Of a DNA stretch of 33,305 bases, positions 30,918-33,305 are shown in pieces; position 1 is the stretch's first letter, and the number at the start of each line of letters is the position of its first letter. Both the position numbers and the translations under genes were made by a program. The notes below the pieces were generated by a model. That model was not told the DNA's origin. It was given only the letters and a program-made list of their open reading frames with translations, and ran no database searches. The DNA comes from Longibacter sp051155795 (GTDB lineage Bacteria > Bacteroidota > Rhodothermia > Rhodothermales > Salinibacteraceae): NCBI RefSeq assembly GCF_051155795.1, contig NZ_DAXETW010000181.1, forward strand, positions 1 to 33,305, written 5' to 3'.

Positions 30918-31769
30918 ATGTCCGACGCCTCCGATTCTGCCTCCGCCGACGCTCGCCTTCAGGCCGCCGTCGACGCGATCCGACAGAAGGTCGACCTCGT
31001 TCCCGAGATCGCGCTCATTCTGGGATCCGGTCTCGGAGATCTGGCCGATGCCGCGGAGGATGCTGTCCATGTTGAGGCCGCCGACATTCCCGGGTACCCA
31101 ACGTCGACCGTGGAAGGCCATCATGGGCGACTCGTGTTCGGGCAGATCGAGGGGACGCCGGTCGTGTTCGTACAGGGCCGCGTGCATGCGTACGAAGGCT
31201 ACCACATGCGGAGACTCGCCTTTCCCGTCCGTCTCGTGCACGCCCTCGGTGCGGACAAGCTGCTGGTGACGAACAGTGCCGGGGGGATCCATCGGGACTT
31301 TGACCCTGGCACGCTCATGTTCATCACGGACCACATCAACTTCGCCTTCGCCAGTCCGCTGGCCGGCAGCGGCTACGCACCCCGAAGCGACGTGCCCGGC
31401 GAGCGTTCCGAGCGCCATCTTCCGTTCTATGATACCGCCTGGACGGAGCGGGCCCAATCCGTTGCGCGGTCCATGGGCATCGCGACGCGAGAGGGCACCT
31501 ACATCTGGGTGCAGGGGCCGAGTTACGAGACGAAAGCCGAGATCCGGGCCTTCGAGAAACTCGGTGCCGACGCGGTTGGGATGAGCACTGTGCCGGAGGT
31601 CATCCAGGCGCAGCATCTCGGGATGTCGGTCCTCGGCGTCTCGACGATCACGAATCCCGCAGCGGGGATGGGTGCAGAATCGCTCGACCACGACGAGGTG
31701 CTCGAAGTGGGCCGCCAGGTGCGGGAAGACCTGACGCAGCTGGTACGCGGAATCGTGCGAGAGGCCTGA
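30918..31769 (+). CDS. punA: Purine nucleoside phosphorylase
   Basis: This 283-residue cytoplasmic enzyme of the trimeric PNP type splits inosine, guanosine and related nucleosides with phosphate into base and ribose-1-phosphate for purine salvage. Phosphate-binding blocks GSGLG (36-40) and GHHGR (67-71), VFVQGRVHAYEGY (83-95), TNSAGGI (118-124), GPSYETKAEIR (200-210) with the base-contacting Glu204, VGMSTVPEV (220-228) and ITNPAAGM (244-251) are all intact. The length equals that of known members. The ATG at 30918 was chosen over an in-frame GTG three codons earlier. It could process nucleosides released by the secreted nuclease of region 1, but the two loci are over 20 kb apart, so this is only a metabolic remark. 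Confidence 0.93.
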   Translation: MSDASDSASADARLQAAVDAIRQKVDLVPEIALILGSGLGDLADAAEDAVHVEAADIPGYPTSTVEGHHGRLVFGQIEGTPVVFVQGRVHAYEGYHMRRLAFPVRLVHALGADKLLVTNSAGGIHRDFDPGTLMFITDHINFAFASPLAGSGYAPRSDVPGERSERHLPFYDTAWTERAQSVARSMGIATREGTYIWVQGPSYETKAEIRAFEKLGADAVGMSTVPEVIQAQHLGMSVLGVSTITNPAAGMGAESLDHDEVLEVGRQVREDLTQLVRGIVREA

Positions 31770-31832
31770 TACTGTCCGCCCCCCAGTTATCCCTTGGCTC
31801 CGGCGTCGCGGGAGAGCTGCTCGTTGCAACGT

Positions 31833-33305
31833 CTACCGGATCACAGCCACCTTCTCCACGTCACCGGTGAAGGTGCCGTCGGAGCCTTGAACCGAGACGC
31901 GGTAGAGGTATACGCCTGTCGCGACCCGATCGCCGTCTTCATCCCGGCCGTCCCACGGAAGAAGATTCCAGCCAACGCGCAATCGTCCCGTCTGTAGATC
32001 GCGGGCGCCGAACTCTCGAATGAGACGACCGGCGACCGTGTAGATGCGCAGCCGGAAGTTTTGGAGATCCTCCGTCTGGCCTCCTTCCACCCGAAACGCG
32101 AAGGTGGTCTGCGTGCTCATCGGGTTGGGGTACGGATAGACATCCCGGATCTGCTGCTCGGTTTCGACGCGGAAGCTGACCTCGTACGGCTCGATCTCAT
32201 TGTCCGAGGCATCCCGGCCCTCGATGCGGAGCGTGTACGTGGAGTCGCGACCAGTGAAGTCCGGTGTGTACGTAATCAGGGCCTCCTGCACGCCTTCGGT
32301 CGGGTTGGACGGGGTGAAACTCAGGACCCCCTCGCCGAACCCGATTTGTTCGTATGTCGAAAGAAAGCCGGTATCGGACGACGGCAGTCCTTCGCTCAAG
32401 AACACTTCCACGTGACTTGTGTCGTCGATGGCGAAGAACGGATTCTCATCCTCGAGACGGATTTCGAGCGTCGGTCGGAGGGAGACAAATGGGAGGCGTG
32501 CGTCCTTCAGGTTCAAGTCGTCCGTTTCGGGACGAGCCTGCAGTTCTCGACCGTCAGAGAACACGCGGAGGACAGGCGGCGCGTCGTCCCCCAGCACCCG
32601 GATGTTGCGGATGGCTGTGTTGTTGAATGTAAGCCGTTCGGGAGCGGGCGAGGACGCGGTCCCGTCGAGCGTCGTGGCTCCCGTGGTTCCGGATGTCGAA
32701 ACGGTCACGCGGCTCATCTGGCTGTCGCCGGGTTCGACGCGATCGAGAGTGTCGCGCGCGACGATGTTCGTGGTGTTGTCTGCGGCGCTCGTGAAGGAGT
32801 AGGCGACGGACACGTTCTCGGCCGGAACGCCTCCCAGGTTGGCCACTGGCAGGTTGATGTCGAGTGTGGCCCCCTCCTGTAGGGTATCGGCGATGGCCTG
32901 GAGGGCGGCCGCGTCGACGGCAATCTCCGGGACGCCACGAAATCGAAGGCTCCACTCATCGAGTTGCGGCGGACGGCGCACGGAGGAGTCGCGTAGCGTG
33001 GCCCGGAGACGAATCCGAGGATGGGCCACTGCGTCGAGCGAGGCCAGGGCCCTGGTCCCATCCAGTCCGGTAAAGGGGCCCAGAAGCCGTGTGGAGTCCG
33101 GCGCCAGCACCTCAACTTCCACTTCGGACTCGGCCGACGCGGCCCGGGAGACCCAGGACAAACGCTGCCATTCCGTTACCGGACCGATCACAGGCGTGAC
33201 GGTGGATCCTTCCGGGAAGGGAAAGTCCAGGTCGGCCGTCAGCGAGATCTCTTTCACCTCCGACGACTCGGACACCGGCGACACCTGTTCGACGGTCTCC
33301 TCGGG
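31833..33305 (-). CDS. PorU2-like T9SS protein, C-terminal part (gene continues past window)
   Basis: The visible 490 residues are open to the window edge, so the N-terminal portion is missing. The remaining part has a DEWSLRFRGVPEIAVD block, then DTLQEGATLDINLPVANLGG and a VLRVFSDGRELQ strand. It continues with VSLRPTLEIRLEDENPFFAI, then DTSHVEVFLSEGL, and ends in a type A sorting domain (YPYPNPMSTQTTFAFRV, then WDGRDEDGDRVATGVYLYRV). This order resembles the region after the catalytic C25 domain in putative T9SS sortases of the PorU2 group. The catalytic part lies outside the window, so a non-catalytic large surface protein cannot be excluded. It converges on the nucleoside phosphorylase gene with 63 bp between them and no clear terminator. 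Confidence 0.65.
   Translation of the reverse strand, partial: PEETVEQVSPVSESSEVKEISLTADLDFPFPEGSTVTPVIGPVTEWQRLSWVSRAASAESEVEVEVLAPDSTRLLGPFTGLDGTRALASLDAVAHPRIRLRATLRDSSVRRPPQLDEWSLRFRGVPEIAVDAAALQAIADTLQEGATLDINLPVANLGGVPAENVSVAYSFTSAADNTTNIVARDTLDRVEPGDSQMSRVTVSTSGTTGATTLDGTASSPAPERLTFNNTAIRNIRVLGDDAPPVLRVFSDGRELQARPETDDLNLKDARLPFVSLRPTLEIRLEDENPFFAIDDTSHVEVFLSEGLPSSDTGFLSTYEQIGFGEGVLSFTPSNPTEGVQEALITYTPDFTGRDSTYTLRIEGRDASDNEIEPYEVSFRVETEQQIRDVYPYPNPMSTQTTFAFRVEGGQTEDLQNFRLRIYTVAGRLIREFGARDLQTGRLRVGWNLLPWDGRDEDGDRVATGVYLYRVSVQGSDGTFTGDVEKVAVIR

Noticed and set aside
30918..31769. Direct functional linkage of the nucleoside phosphorylase to the nuclease locus
   Set aside because: The genes are over 20 kb apart with unrelated genes between; a shared pathway is possible but not indicated by the layout.
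1..33305. tRNA or rRNA genes
   Set aside because: No T-loop or cloverleaf-like segments or rRNA-like stretches were recognised on reading the intergenic regions. A covariance-model scan would be needed to exclude small RNAs.

Overview
The window comes from a high-GC member of the Bacteroidota/Rhodothermota, most likely a halophilic Salinibacter/Longibacter-type relative. The sequence supports this through TonB-dependent receptors with carboxypeptidase-like N-termini, C-terminal type IX secretion (T9SS) sorting domains, an ECF sigma/FecR/STN-receptor operon, acidic exported proteins, TAnnTTTG-type promoter elements and start codons without Shine-Dalgarno sequences. No tRNA, rRNA, CRISPR array or intact transposon was seen. 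The placement is inferred from gene content only.

Region 1 (1-10176, plus strand) is a surface locus. It holds an Oar-like TonB-dependent receptor, a Calx-beta/choice-of-anchor-J lipoprotein, a Calx-beta/OB-fold lipoprotein, a large T9SS-exported endonuclease I carrying the same OB-fold and an FN3 domain, and a small FN3 lipoprotein. The shared domains suggest one cell-surface system that captures and cuts extracellular nucleic acid, with the receptor as a possible importer. This is the best candidate here for an undescribed system.

Region 2 (10258-17297) holds an S9 prolyl oligopeptidase (minus), a DUF2752 + TM2 membrane-protein pair (plus), a MltD-like lytic transglycosylase with four LysM repeats (minus) and a cation diffusion facilitator (minus). 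Clear intrinsic terminators separate the converging units.

Region 3 (17298-21827) opens with a 643-bp repeat-rich spacer containing two heptamer arrays, a G-tract and a tandem 25-mer pair. It continues with recQ, an unrecognised exported protein with an acidic linker and a small unknown protein.

Region 4 (21828-28147) is a cell-surface signalling locus: ECF sigma factor, FecR-type anti-sigma factor, STN-domain TonB receptor and DUF4249 partner. A strong terminator sits between fecR and the receptor, and there are candidate ECF promoter boxes before sigma, fecR and the receptor.

Region 5 (28148-33305) holds recX, an AI-2E family transporter, purine nucleoside phosphorylase and, on the minus strand, the C-terminal part of a PorU2-like T9SS protein that runs off the window.
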